From: Thermoflexus hugenholtzii JAD2
GTDB taxonomy: Bacteria; Chloroflexota; Anaerolineae; Thermoflexales; Thermoflexaceae
Direction: 5' to 3'
Assembly: GCF_900187885.1 (NCBI RefSeq)
Contig: NZ_FYEK01000018.1
Location: forward strand, 35,337-99,336
Length of the DNA stretch: 64,000 bases
This document shows, piece after piece, positions 55,884-63,922 of the stretch (position 1 is its first letter; every line of letters starts with the position of its first letter). A program made the position numbers and the translations under genes. The notes under the pieces are model-generated. The model did no database searches. It was not told the DNA's origin and saw only the letters and a program-made list of their open reading frames with translations.

Positions 55884-55896
55884 CCTGGAGGAACCG

Positions 55897-56844
55897 ATGC
55901 GCCTGGTGGTCTTATCCGGAGGTGTCGGCGGTGCTCGCATGGCGGACGGGTTCGCCCGCATCCTCCCGCCGGAGCTGCTCGCGGTGGTGGTGAACACCGG
56001 CGACGATTTCGAGTGGCACGGCCTGCGGGTGTGCCCGGACCTGGACACGGTGATGTATACCCTGGCCGGGATCGCCAACCCGGAGACCGGGTGGGGGATC
56101 GCCGGGGACACCTGGGAGGCCCTGGAGATGCTGGGGCGATACGGCGGGGAAACTTGGTTCCGGGTCGGGGATCGGGATCTGGCCACCCATGTCTACCGCA
56201 CGTTCCTGCTGGGGCAGGGCCTGCGGCTGAGCGAGGTGGCCGCCCGCCTCTGCCGCGCCCTGGGGGTGCGCGTCGCCGTCTGGCCGATGAGCGACGAGCC
56301 GGTGCGCACCATCGTGGACACGGAGGAGGGGCCGTTGCCGTTCCAGGAGTATTTCGTGCGCCGGGGATGCCAGCCCCGGGTGCGGGGGTTCCGCTGGGAG
56401 GGGCTGGAGCGGGCGCGCCTGGCTCCGGAGGCCCGGGCCGCCCTGGAGGAGGCGGACCTGGTGGTGATCGCCCCCTCGAATCCGTATGTCAGCATCGGCC
56501 CAATCCTGGCCCTCCCAGGCGTTCCGGAGCTCTTGAAGGAGCGGACGGTGGTGGCCGTCTCGCCGATCCTCGGGGGGCGGGCGCTGAAGGGGCCGGCGGC
56601 GAAGATGATGGCCGAGCTGGGGGAAGCCCCTTCCGCCCTCGCCGTCGCCCGGCGCTATCAGGCCTTCCTGGACGGCTTCGTGCTGGACCGGACGGATGCG
56701 GCGCTGGCCCCGGCCGTGGCGGCGATGGGGATCCGCCCGCTGGTCACCGATATCCTCATTCTGGATCCCGCCGCGCGCCTTCGTCTCGCAGAGGAAATCT
56801 TGCAATGGGTGGCCTCCTGGGCGGGCCGCCCGTCTCCTCGATGA
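55897..56844 (+). CDS. cofD: 2-phospho-L-lactate transferase CofD (F420 biosynthesis)
   Basis: CofD joins the activated phospholactyl (or phosphoenolpyruvyl) group to Fo, making F420-0 or its dehydro form. Signature motifs: VVLSGGVGGARMADGF (residues 4-19), VVNTGDDFEWHGLRVCPDLDTV, GDRDLATHVYRT, VVIAPSNPYVSIGPIL and VAVSPILGGRALKGPA. The 315-residue length is normal. CTGGAGGAACCG precedes the ATG. It supports F420-dependent enzymes such as the LLM protein at 31993. Its 3' end runs directly into a truncated Doc-like fragment on the other strand. Confidence 0.93.
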   Translation: MRLVVLSGGVGGARMADGFARILPPELLAVVVNTGDDFEWHGLRVCPDLDTVMYTLAGIANPETGWGIAGDTWEALEMLGRYGGETWFRVGDRDLATHVYRTFLLGQGLRLSEVAARLCRALGVRVAVWPMSDEPVRTIVDTEEGPLPFQEYFVRRGCQPRVRGFRWEGLERARLAPEARAALEEADLVVIAPSNPYVSIGPILALPGVPELLKERTVVAVSPILGGRALKGPAAKMMAELGEAPSALAVARRYQAFLDGFVLDRTDAALAPAVAAMGIRPLVTDILILDPAARLRLAEEILQWVASWAGRPSPR

Positions 56845-56898
56845 GGCGAGCATGGAGGAATGGAGGAAGAGCACCTGCTCAATGGTAAGGCCTCTCAT
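56844..56898 (-). pseudogene. truncated Doc/Fic toxin N-terminus
   Basis: The frame starting at ATG 56898 reads MRGLTIEQVLFLHSSMLA, which resembles the first helix of Doc-type toxins (MRxLTxEEVLxLH). After about 18 codons it enters the antisense of cofD and is meaningless. The ATG overlaps the stop of the antitoxin frame (ATGA), the usual coupling of such pairs. It is therefore the stub of a deleted toxin. Confidence 0.55.
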
Positions 56899-57137
56899 CG
56901 CCGGGCCAGGGCCTCCAGAGCGGGGCGATACTGCTCCATGAACTCGGTGACCTAGCGGGCGAACTCCTCATTGACGCCGGGGAGAGCGAGACCTGCTGGG
57001 GTGATGATGATCCGTCGCTGCTCCCACTCGATTTCCACGGAGACCTCCGCTCCTTCATCCAGGCCCAGCATATCCAGGATGTCCTTGGGGAGGGAGACCA
57101 CGAGGCTGTTGCCCAACCGGAAGATTTTCCGCACCAT
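56895..57137 (-). pseudogene. AbrB/SpoVT-type antitoxin with in-frame TAG
   Basis: ATG 57137 opens MVRKIFRLGNSLVVSLPKDI, then GLDEGAEVSVEIEWEQRRIIITPA, a typical swapped-hairpin AbrB DNA-binding domain. A TAG at 56952-56954 ends it after 61 residues, but the frame continues protein-like (VTEFMEQYRPALEALARR) to a TGA overlapping the Doc fragment. One base change (CAG to TAG) explains this. The short product could still bind DNA; the lost tail would be the toxin-binding part. Confidence 0.65.
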
Positions 57138-57293
57138 GGCGTGCTTTTCCTCAGGGTGTGCTTACAGTGTAGGCATACCTCCATATGGCCTCTTTATCCA
57201 ACCTTTTGGAGAAAGGGGACGTGGCTGCCCGCTCTCATTTCTGCTTTCCGCAGTCTGCCAGCCATGTATGTTGCAGATACCTTCCCGGGCCGA

Positions 57294-58571
57294 TCAGGAT
57301 CCCGAAGCGGCCTGGGCGGCGCGGGCGCGGAGCTCCGCCCGCAGCGCCATGATGTCCCGGGGAGCGGACCAGATGGCCAGGGCGAACAGGAAGCCACACA
57401 GGAGCCAGGTCCCCACGCAGATCGTCAGGATGGCGGTGTGCAGCGAGGTCCGCACGGCCAGCAGGCCGGTGAGGAAGGGGGCCAGGGAGGCCCCGCTGCC
57501 CTCGATGAAGGACTCCAGGGCCTGGGCCGAGCCCCGGATCTCCGGCGGGCTGATGTCGAAGACCGTGGCCAGGACGTTGGGGGCGGCCAGGGGGATGGTG
57601 AAGGCGGTGAGGATCACCATCGCCCAGAAGGCTCCGAAGGCCTGCGGCGGGATGGACATGGTAATCGCCAGCAGGACCGCGCCGGCCAGCACCCCGGCCA
57701 TGGAGACGATGAGCCGTCCCCGCAGGGTGCGTCGGAACAGCCAGTCGCCCATCGCCCCGCCGGCCAGATACCCCAGGGACATCACGATCACCGCGGAGGC
57801 CATGACCACGAAGATCTGGGCGTTGCTGTAGCCCCGCTCCACCTCTAGGTAGCGGAAGAACCAGAAAGAGATCACGTTCCAGGGGAAGACCCCGAAGAAC
57901 CCCTGGGTGACCAGAAAGAGGAAGGTGGGCTTGCGCAACAGGGCGCGGACCTCGTGGAGGTTGAAGCGGTAGGCGGGGATCTCGGCCAGGGCGGCCAGCT
58001 CCGGCTCGCTGCGCCCCCGGGGGACCTCGCGGACGACACGCCAGATCAGCAGGGCCATGATCAGGCCCAGGGAGCCGGTGATCAAGTAGATGGCGCGCCA
58101 GCCGATGAGGTCCTTGAGGCCGAGGGCCAGGGCCACGCCCATGAGGTAGCCCACGGGGCCGGTCATCTGCAGGAAGCCGTAGATGCGGCTGCGGAGCTGG
58201 GGCCCGAAGTAGTCGGAGATCAGGCTGTAGAGGCTGGGGTAGGCGTTGTCATCGATCCCGGTGGAGGCTCGGGTGAGCAGGAAGAGCGGGTAAGTGGGGG
58301 CGATGGCGCTGAGCCAGGTGGTGGCCCCCCAGATGAAGGAGGCCAGGGCGATGAGGGCGGGCCGGGCGAAGCGATCGGCCAGGTAGCCCCACAGCGGATA
58401 GAGGAAGAGGCCCACCAGCAGCGCCGCCGTGGAGGCCAGCCCCATGAGATCTTCCCCGATATGGAAGGTGTTCATGATCTCCGTGGTCAGGGGGCCCAGC
58501 AGGAGCTTGTCCGTCTGGTGCAGCAGCATGAAGGCGAACAGCACCGCCACCACCGCCCACGGCCCGCCCAT
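57294..58571 (-). CDS. major facilitator superfamily transporter
   Basis: About 12 helices in 425 residues. MFS signatures: the loop GYLADRFARPALIALASF after helix 2, TRASTGIDDNAYPSLYSLISDYFGP around helix 4-5, and GGAMGDWLFRRTLRGR at the second-half repeat. The pattern is of a DHA/ACS-like organic-anion or drug transporter; no substrate is suggested by neighbours. ATG 58571 follows GGAGGAAACC. The small gap at 57138-57293 has no gene. Confidence 0.78.
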   Translation of the reverse strand: MGGPWAVVAVLFAFMLLHQTDKLLLGPLTTEIMNTFHIGEDLMGLASTAALLVGLFLYPLWGYLADRFARPALIALASFIWGATTWLSAIAPTYPLFLLTRASTGIDDNAYPSLYSLISDYFGPQLRSRIYGFLQMTGPVGYLMGVALALGLKDLIGWRAIYLITGSLGLIMALLIWRVVREVPRGRSEPELAALAEIPAYRFNLHEVRALLRKPTFLFLVTQGFFGVFPWNVISFWFFRYLEVERGYSNAQIFVVMASAVIVMSLGYLAGGAMGDWLFRRTLRGRLIVSMAGVLAGAVLLAITMSIPPQAFGAFWAMVILTAFTIPLAAPNVLATVFDISPPEIRGSAQALESFIEGSGASLAPFLTGLLAVRTSLHTAILTICVGTWLLCGFLFALAIWSAPRDIMALRAELRARAAQAASGS

Positions 58572-58656
58572 GGTTTCCTCCAAGGCGAAGGATCGTGTTC
58601 GCCGCCATTGTAACGCGAGGATGCGAATTAAGGGATGGCCTCCTACCCCTTGGCCC

Positions 58657-59997
58657 TCAGCGCCCTTTGTAGCGGGCGGCCCACTGGGCGGTGAGCTGCA
58701 GGTAGAGATCGCCGAAGCGGACGCTGGGCTCGATGTAGGAGCCCTCCACCCACTCGTTGAAGGAGTGGATCAGGATGAAGTCGGGTCGCGTGGGCAGCAC
58801 CGCCTCCCACGTCCGTGCGTAATACGCTCCGTTCTCCCGGTCCCGGGCGAAGGGGGCGCTGCTCACCCGTAGGTCGGCGCACTGGGGCTGGGCGGAGTTC
58901 AGGTCGTCCCATCCGGGCATCACCGTGCCCACCCACAGCTTGGGCCGGCCGGTCCGCCGCTCCCAGTCCCGCACCCATCCGGCCCAGCGGGAGGCCCCCC
59001 GATAGGCGTTGGGGCAGCAGGCGTGGTCAATCTTGTAGACATAGAGCCCGTCGAAGACGGAGAGATAATCCGGCTGCAGGCCCTCCGCGATCCACCAGGC
59101 CGTGTGGTTCGGATCCACCGCCTCCCGGATCGCTGCCCAGCGGGCCACGGCGGTGGCGACATCCTTATCCGAGGCGGGGCGGTTGCCGGCGGGATCCGGG
59201 ACTCGATACATGTCGCTGAACAGGATCACCGGCCGCCCGGCGATGCGGAGGAAGCGAGGGTGAGCGGTGTAGCGGCCCATCACATAGCGCAGGGCGTCGA
59301 TAACTCCCTGCTGATTCGCCCCGGGAAGGATGTGATAGAGAAAAGTGATGGTGGATTGGAAGCCTTCGGGGGAGAGGTTCAGGACCTTCTCAAAGTTGGC
59401 GTCGGTGCGGTTGCCGGGGGCGAACCAGTGGACGGCGAAGCCGTCGATACCGGCGGCGCGGGCCTGGCCGATGTGGCGGGCGATCACGCCGGGATCGTCG
59501 GAATGATACACCCCGTCCCGCGGCTGATCGCTGTCCGACGTGCAGCCCGTGGACCAGGTCCATGGATCATACCAGGGGAAATAGTTGGCCAGGACCATGG
59601 GGGGGACCGCAGGGTGGATCCCCGAAGTTTCCGCGGCGGGCGTCCGGGTGGGCGCGGGAGTGGGAGATGGGCGCGGCGTGGCCGTGGGCCCGGGCGTTCG
59701 GGTAGGGCGCGGCGTCTTCGTTGGGCCGGGGGTGCGGGTCGGGCCCGCGGTGGGCGTGGGACGTGCAAGGGTCGGCGTGGGAGAATGCGCCCGCGTCGGC
59801 GAAGGCGTCGCCAAGGAAGAAAAAGGCGTCGCCAAGGAAGAAACCATCCGCGACGGGGACGGTGTCGCTGGGCTGCGGAGGGCGGGCGCCGCCGTTCTGG
59901 TCGGTGCCTTCGTGGGCCCCTCCTCGCGGAAGGAGAACGATGGGAAACAACCCGCAAGGAGGATCAGGATCAGCGTCCCCCACAGGCCTCTACGCAT
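58657..59997 (-). CDS. GH99-like lipoprotein glycosidase
   Basis: A 446-residue lipoprotein (lipobox LLAGC, Cys17). A long low-complexity linker of TPxP/PTRTPGP repeats (about 25-130) separates it from a GH99/GHL-type (beta/alpha)8 domain: VLANYFPWYDPWTW, GIDGFAVHWFAPGN, GLYVYKIDHACCPNAYRG, and the C-terminal FNEWVEGSYIEPS. GH99 enzymes are endo-mannosidases/mannanases; activity here is not proven. Two tandem GGCGTCGCCAAGGAAGAAA units are visible on the plus strand in the linker. Confidence 0.75.
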   Translation of the reverse strand: MRRGLWGTLILILLAGCFPSFSFREEGPTKAPTRTAAPALRSPATPSPSRMVSSLATPFSSLATPSPTRAHSPTPTLARPTPTAGPTRTPGPTKTPRPTRTPGPTATPRPSPTPAPTRTPAAETSGIHPAVPPMVLANYFPWYDPWTWSTGCTSDSDQPRDGVYHSDDPGVIARHIGQARAAGIDGFAVHWFAPGNRTDANFEKVLNLSPEGFQSTITFLYHILPGANQQGVIDALRYVMGRYTAHPRFLRIAGRPVILFSDMYRVPDPAGNRPASDKDVATAVARWAAIREAVDPNHTAWWIAEGLQPDYLSVFDGLYVYKIDHACCPNAYRGASRWAGWVRDWERRTGRPKLWVGTVMPGWDDLNSAQPQCADLRVSSAPFARDRENGAYYARTWEAVLPTRPDFILIHSFNEWVEGSYIEPSVRFGDLYLQLTAQWAARYKGR

Positions 59998-60227
59998 GGA
60001 CGATCCCTCCGGATTCAGAGTCGGGACGCTCGGCGGATCAGCGCTCGTGGTTGTCCCTCCGGGTTGGATGAATTATACCATGGCGAGCCCGGAGAGAAGC
60101 AGGGCCCTTCGCAAGAGGACCCCGCAAGGCGGCTGGCCGCCGGCCATCGTTGTGAGGAAAATGGGAGGAGATGATGGGCCCAGAGTTCAGGATAGCCTCC
60201 GGCGAATCTGCGGATGGAGGGGAAGTG

Positions 60228-61388
60228 ATGACGCTGCCTGCCACGGCGGACGTGGTGATCGTGGGAGGTGGGGTGATGGGCCTGAGCACGGCCTATCATC
60301 TCCTCAAGAAACAGCCCGGCCTCCGCGTGGTTGTCCTGGAGAAAGGCCCCTTCTTTGGCTGTGGCTCCACCAGCAAGGCCGCCGGCGGCTTCCGCCATCA
60401 GTTCGCCACGGAGATCCACATCCGCCTCTCCCTCCTGAGCGTCGCGATGATGGAACGCTTCGCCGAGGACCCCGGGGCGCCGCTGGCGATGCGTTTCTGC
60501 GGCTATCTCTTCCTGCTCACCCGGGAGGAGGATGTGGCGATCTTCCGGGATCAGGTGGCCCTCCAGCGCCGCTTGGGAGTGCCCACGGAGTGGCTGGACG
60601 GGGAGGAGGTCCGCCGCCGCCTTCCGATGATGCGCTTGGATGACGTGATCGCCGGCACGTTCTGCCCCCGGGATGGGCTGCTCAGCCCGATGGACCTGGT
60701 GAACGGCTACGCCGCGGGGATCCGCCGCCTGGGGGGGATCCTGCGGACGGACACGCCGGTGACAGGCGTGCGGCGGCAGGGCGGGCGCGTCGTGGGGGTG
60801 ATCACTCCTCTGGGGGAGATCGCGGCGCCGGTCCTGGTCAACGCCGCTGGGGCGTGGGCGGCGCAGATCGGCGAGATGGTGGGCATCTCTCTTCCGATCC
60901 GCCCCTATCGGCGTCAGTATCTGATCACCACGCCTATTCCGGAGATCCCGGAGGACTTCCCCATGGTCATCGACTTCGCCCGCAGCCTGTATTTCCATCG
61001 GGAGGGGGAGGGGATCCTGACCGGGATGTCCAATCGGGACGAGCCTCCGGGCTTCCGCGAGCAGCCGGATTCGGAGTGGGAGCTGATCCATATGGAGGCG
61101 GCGGTGGCGCGGATGCCGCTGCTGGAGCGGGCGGGGGTGCGGGCCCGGGTGGCTGGCCTCTATGAGGTGACCCCGGACGCGCATCCGATCCTCGGGCGCA
61201 TCCCGGGGGTGGAGGGCTTCTATGTGGTGGCGGGTTTCAGCGGGCATGGGGTGATGCACGGCCCCATCGCCGGCCTGCTGATGGCGGAGGAGATCCTGGA
61301 CGGCCGGGCCCACACCCTGGACATCGCCCCGCTGCGTTACGAGCGGTTCCTGACCTCCCCACCGCCCGCGGAATACAACGTGATCTAA
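60228..61388 (+). CDS. FAD-dependent amino-acid/sarcosine oxidase-like protein (DAO family)
   Basis: A 386-residue flavoprotein. The N-terminal FAD site is DVVIVGGGVMGLSTAYHLLKK; STSKAAGGFRHQF is the DAO-type second loop; the C-terminal dinucleotide-proximal block is GVEGFYVVAGFSGHGVMHGP. It resembles the beta subunit of sarcosine oxidase and related secondary-amine oxidases/dehydrogenases. I use ATG 60228 after GGAGGGGAAGTG; the frame is open to 60171. Its last 311 bp are repeated at 62448-62759. The UPF0175/PIN pair lies between the two copies. Confidence 0.87.
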   Translation: MTLPATADVVIVGGGVMGLSTAYHLLKKQPGLRVVVLEKGPFFGCGSTSKAAGGFRHQFATEIHIRLSLLSVAMMERFAEDPGAPLAMRFCGYLFLLTREEDVAIFRDQVALQRRLGVPTEWLDGEEVRRRLPMMRLDDVIAGTFCPRDGLLSPMDLVNGYAAGIRRLGGILRTDTPVTGVRRQGGRVVGVITPLGEIAAPVLVNAAGAWAAQIGEMVGISLPIRPYRRQYLITTPIPEIPEDFPMVIDFARSLYFHREGEGILTGMSNRDEPPGFREQPDSEWELIHMEAAVARMPLLERAGVRARVAGLYEVTPDAHPILGRIPGVEGFYVVAGFSGHGVMHGPIAGLLMAEEILDGRAHTLDIAPLRYERFLTSPPPAEYNVI

Positions 61389-61511
61389 TCGGGAAGCGAA
61401 GATCCCGCAGGTCCTCTCGTCCCAACCAGGAGATGGAGTGAACGTTCGACGTTCGCTGAGGGCCTATGGAGACAAGGAGATGCTTGTTGAGTAGGTGGCT
61501 GGCTGAAAGAT

Positions 61512-62003
61512 CTAAGGAGAGAGTTGCCCTTTGAACCACTCTGCCAGCCGGGAGCTGATTCGGATGGGGCTGTTTGCGAGTTGATCCACCGCTTCCTCTG
61601 CTTCCGCCCGTGAAAGGAAGCCTGCGTGGTAAGCGGCCAGTAGCACTCCTAAGGTTCCCTTTACCTGGAGTCCCAGGGCACGGGCGATCTTTCTACCCAG
61701 CCTCTCGTCGATCAGCACCCAATCGGCCATAACTTCTTGAGCCAATAGGATCACATCCACTTCGCCTCTATCCAGACCGAGGAGCGCGGGAGGAAGAGGC
61801 AGGCTTTGTTCGGGCTTCCGAACCACCAACCAGTCTGCTTGCCTGACCTCCTCCTCGCCCGGTCGCCCGCGCCCCTGGGCGACCACCTCCTGATAGACCG
61901 AGGCAGGGACGAGCACTTCATCGAAGAGGGCCTTCAGGAGATCGAGACGTCCGATGAAAGAAAGCGCGATCAGAGGGGTGCTGTCCACGACAACCCGGAT
62001 CAT
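61512..62003 (-). CDS. PIN-like DUF3368 toxin
   Basis: A 163-residue PIN-domain relative. RVVVDSTPLIALSFIGRLDLLKALF at the N-terminus carries the first acidic residue; LDRGEVDVILLA and WVLIDERLGRKIARALGL supply further acidic residues; KGTLGVLLAAYHAG is the family tail. DUF3368 proteins are RNases paired with UPF0175 antitoxins. It overlaps the antitoxin frame by 4 bp (ATGA). Confidence 0.82.
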   Translation of the reverse strand: MIRVVVDSTPLIALSFIGRLDLLKALFDEVLVPASVYQEVVAQGRGRPGEEEVRQADWLVVRKPEQSLPLPPALLGLDRGEVDVILLAQEVMADWVLIDERLGRKIARALGLQVKGTLGVLLAAYHAGFLSRAEAEEAVDQLANSPIRISSRLAEWFKGQLSP

Positions 62004-62278
62004 CGTGGACGGATCCTTTCTGCGAGTTGACGGCTGGTTTCAGCCTCCTGTTCCAGATCCTCGGGAGGGTAGTCGATCACTGCGAAACCGTTCTCGGAAA
62101 GGAGCCGGTAGAATTCCCAACGATCACAGCCAAGGATCTGAGCGCCCAGCCCTCCGGAGATCTGTCCTGTTTCATAGAGCTTTCCAAGGGTATAAACCAG
62201 AGCTTTTTTGCGAAAAGTTTCAGGATCCACCTTGAGTGCGATCAGTAATTCTTCTGGAAAGACCACGTTGACTCCCAT
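62000..62278 (-). CDS. UPF0175 antitoxin
   Basis: A 92-residue protein with VNVVFPEELLIALKVDPETF, KKALVYTLGKLYETGQISGGLGAQILG (helix-turn-helix) and DRWEFYRLLSENGFAVIDYPPEDL, the UPF0175 pattern. I use ATG 62278, 6 nt after GGAGGG; the frame extends to 62305. It precedes and overlaps the DUF3368 toxin, the normal antitoxin-first order. Confidence 0.82.
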   Translation of the reverse strand: MGVNVVFPEELLIALKVDPETFRKKALVYTLGKLYETGQISGGLGAQILGCDRWEFYRLLSENGFAVIDYPPEDLEQEAETSRQLAERIRPR

Positions 62279-62447
62279 CGTCATCCCTCCAATCTTTGCG
62301 ATCACCAGACATTATATTCGTGAAGGATGAGTGGGTCAATTTTATGCTAATCGGAACCATCTCGTTTGGATTCAAGGCGAGGATCGCTCGCGACCGGGGC
62401 TGGGGCCTCGTGGGGAGCGCTTCTGTCGTTGAGGGGAGCCGCTACAT

Positions 62448-62759
62448 AGGAGTTGATCCATATGGAGGCGGCGGTGGCGCGGATGCCGTTGCTGGAGCGG
62501 GCGGGGGTGCGAGCCCGGGTGGCCGGCCTCTACGAGGTGACCCCGGACGCCCATCCCATCCTCGGGCGCATCCCGGGGGTGGAGGGCTTCTATGTGGTGG
62601 CGGGTTTCAGCGGGCATGGGGTGATGCACGGCCCCATCGCCGGCCTGCTGATGGCGGAGGAGATCCTGGACGGCCGGGCCCACACCCTGGACATCGCCCC
62701 GCTGCGTTACGAGCGGTTCCTGACCTCCCCACCGCCCGCGGAATACAACGTGATCTAAT
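62448..62759 (+). pseudogene. duplicated 3' fragment of the FAD oxidoreductase gene
   Basis: This 312-bp stretch matches 61078-61389 without gaps, at an offset of 1370 bp. I count 7 base differences, all synonymous and all in the first 120 bp; the last ~200 bp are identical. It encodes IHMEAAVARMPLLERAG to the natural stop and lacks the FAD-binding N-terminus, so it should be inactive. There is no plausible promoter or start. Confidence 0.85.
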
Positions 62760-62802
62760 AAAGCGGTGAAGATTCCAGGGGTCATTGCATCCCCGCAGAA
62801 GT

Positions 62803-62851
62803 GAGGGCTTTCAAGAGATCAAGACCTCTGACGAAAGAAAGCCCGATTAAG
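62803..62851 (-). pseudogene. short remnant of a second DUF3368 toxin gene
   Basis: The minus strand reads LIGLSFVRGLDLLKAL, matching LIALSFIGRLDLLKAL near the start of the PIN toxin at 61512-62003. About 40 of 49 bases match 61926-61974. It lies 44 bp after the duplicated oxidoreductase fragment, the same order as in the intact locus, so the duplicated block once included the toxin gene. Confidence 0.65.
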
Positions 62852-62883
62852 ACGAAAGTCCTCCTTCCTGGGCCTGTGGCCGA

Positions 62884-62967
62884 GGGTCGGCCTTCGCTGA
62901 CCCTTTCCGGGTGGAATGCATATAGAGTGGGATGCATATAGAAGGGTATGGGCGAAGGCCGACACCC
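62884..62967. repeat. hairpin enclosing a tandem 16-bp repeat
   Basis: GTCGGCCTTCGC (62886-62897) pairs perfectly with GCGAAGGCCGAC (62952-62963), extended by CCCTT/AAGGG. The loop holds two tandem units, GTGGAATGCATATAGA (62911-62926) and GTGGGATGCATATAGA (62927-62942), each containing the palindrome ATGCAT. No gene is evident in 62852-63046. Confidence 0.55.
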
Positions 62968-63046
62968 GGTCCGCAGGGCCCAGGGAGGACGGATTTCTAT
63001 TGGCTGAATCGTTACCTGAGCGAAATAAGGGGTATGCGCTTTCCCG

Positions 63047-63922
63047 TCAAGGAGCTCCCCGGGGGGATGGATGCTCCGGCGAGCAGGGAGAAAGGGGAAC
63101 CTGCGGCATGTCCTTGGGAAGCATATAAAACGAAACCCAGTCGGCGATCGCCTTCGAGAGCTCCGTGTTGAACAGATCCTCCAGGAGGGTGATGGAATGG
63201 CCTGTTCTATCCTCGATCCGGATCACCCAGATCCACCAGAGGGTGGCATACGGCGGAGGCCGGAAGTTGTGGTCGAACAGCTCTGGGTGGGCTCTAGTGT
63301 GCTTCGTAGAAACGAAAGGAAGGCGATCGGGAAGCGTCCCTGCTCGGCCAGGGTGCGGGCCAGGGCATGCTGATCCGGCCACCCGGATGCATTCGTCGGA
63401 GCGGTCAGAACCTTCCTGGAGCGGAGATCGACCCAGTAAAGGCCCCCCGGAAACGTGAGAGGTGAGGGCGTGAAATCCGGAACCACTTTCCGGAAAAGCT
63501 CTTCCCCTTCGGACATCGGCCCTCCCTCGGGAGCAACGGCGATCAGGGCGTGCCGCTGATCCGGCGAGAGACATCCCTCCGCATCGACGCGATCATAGAT
63601 CTTCCATTGGTTGAAGACCACGGATTCCGAGATCGGGAAGCGCAAGGGAGGAGAGAGCCGCTTGTCCGGCGGGATTTGCGCGCGGAGTTCCGCACGGTTT
63701 AAGGTGGTAGATCTTATTTCCCTGAGGCCCGCTGCGATCCTTGCGGATCGCCAGGATGTCTGGGGCCTGGACACAGTGGGGAGGGACGTCGGTAGTGGCC
63801 AGTTCGGCGAACCATTCGCTGTCCCGCCAATAACAGAAATGCAGGTGTCCATTCCAGAGCGTCCAGAAGGGCATGGTGAGATCCAGAGGCCACGGCCCGA
63901 TCCAGCGCTGGCCGTCCGTCAA
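63047..63922 (-). pseudogene. hypothetical gene with two frame changes
   Basis: Three consecutive minus-strand frames read as one protein: MTDGQRWIGPWPLDL... from a TTG at 63922, then from about 63714 a frame with RAELRAQIPPDKRLSPPLRF..., then from about 63315 a third with STKHTRAHPELFDHNFRPPPY and ...NTELSKAIADWVSFYMLPKD to a stop at 63047. Each part looks like real protein, giving about 285 residues in total. No family is recognised. Either the gene is decaying or the assembly has two single-base errors. It overlaps the upstream gene's stop (TTGA). Confidence 0.5.
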
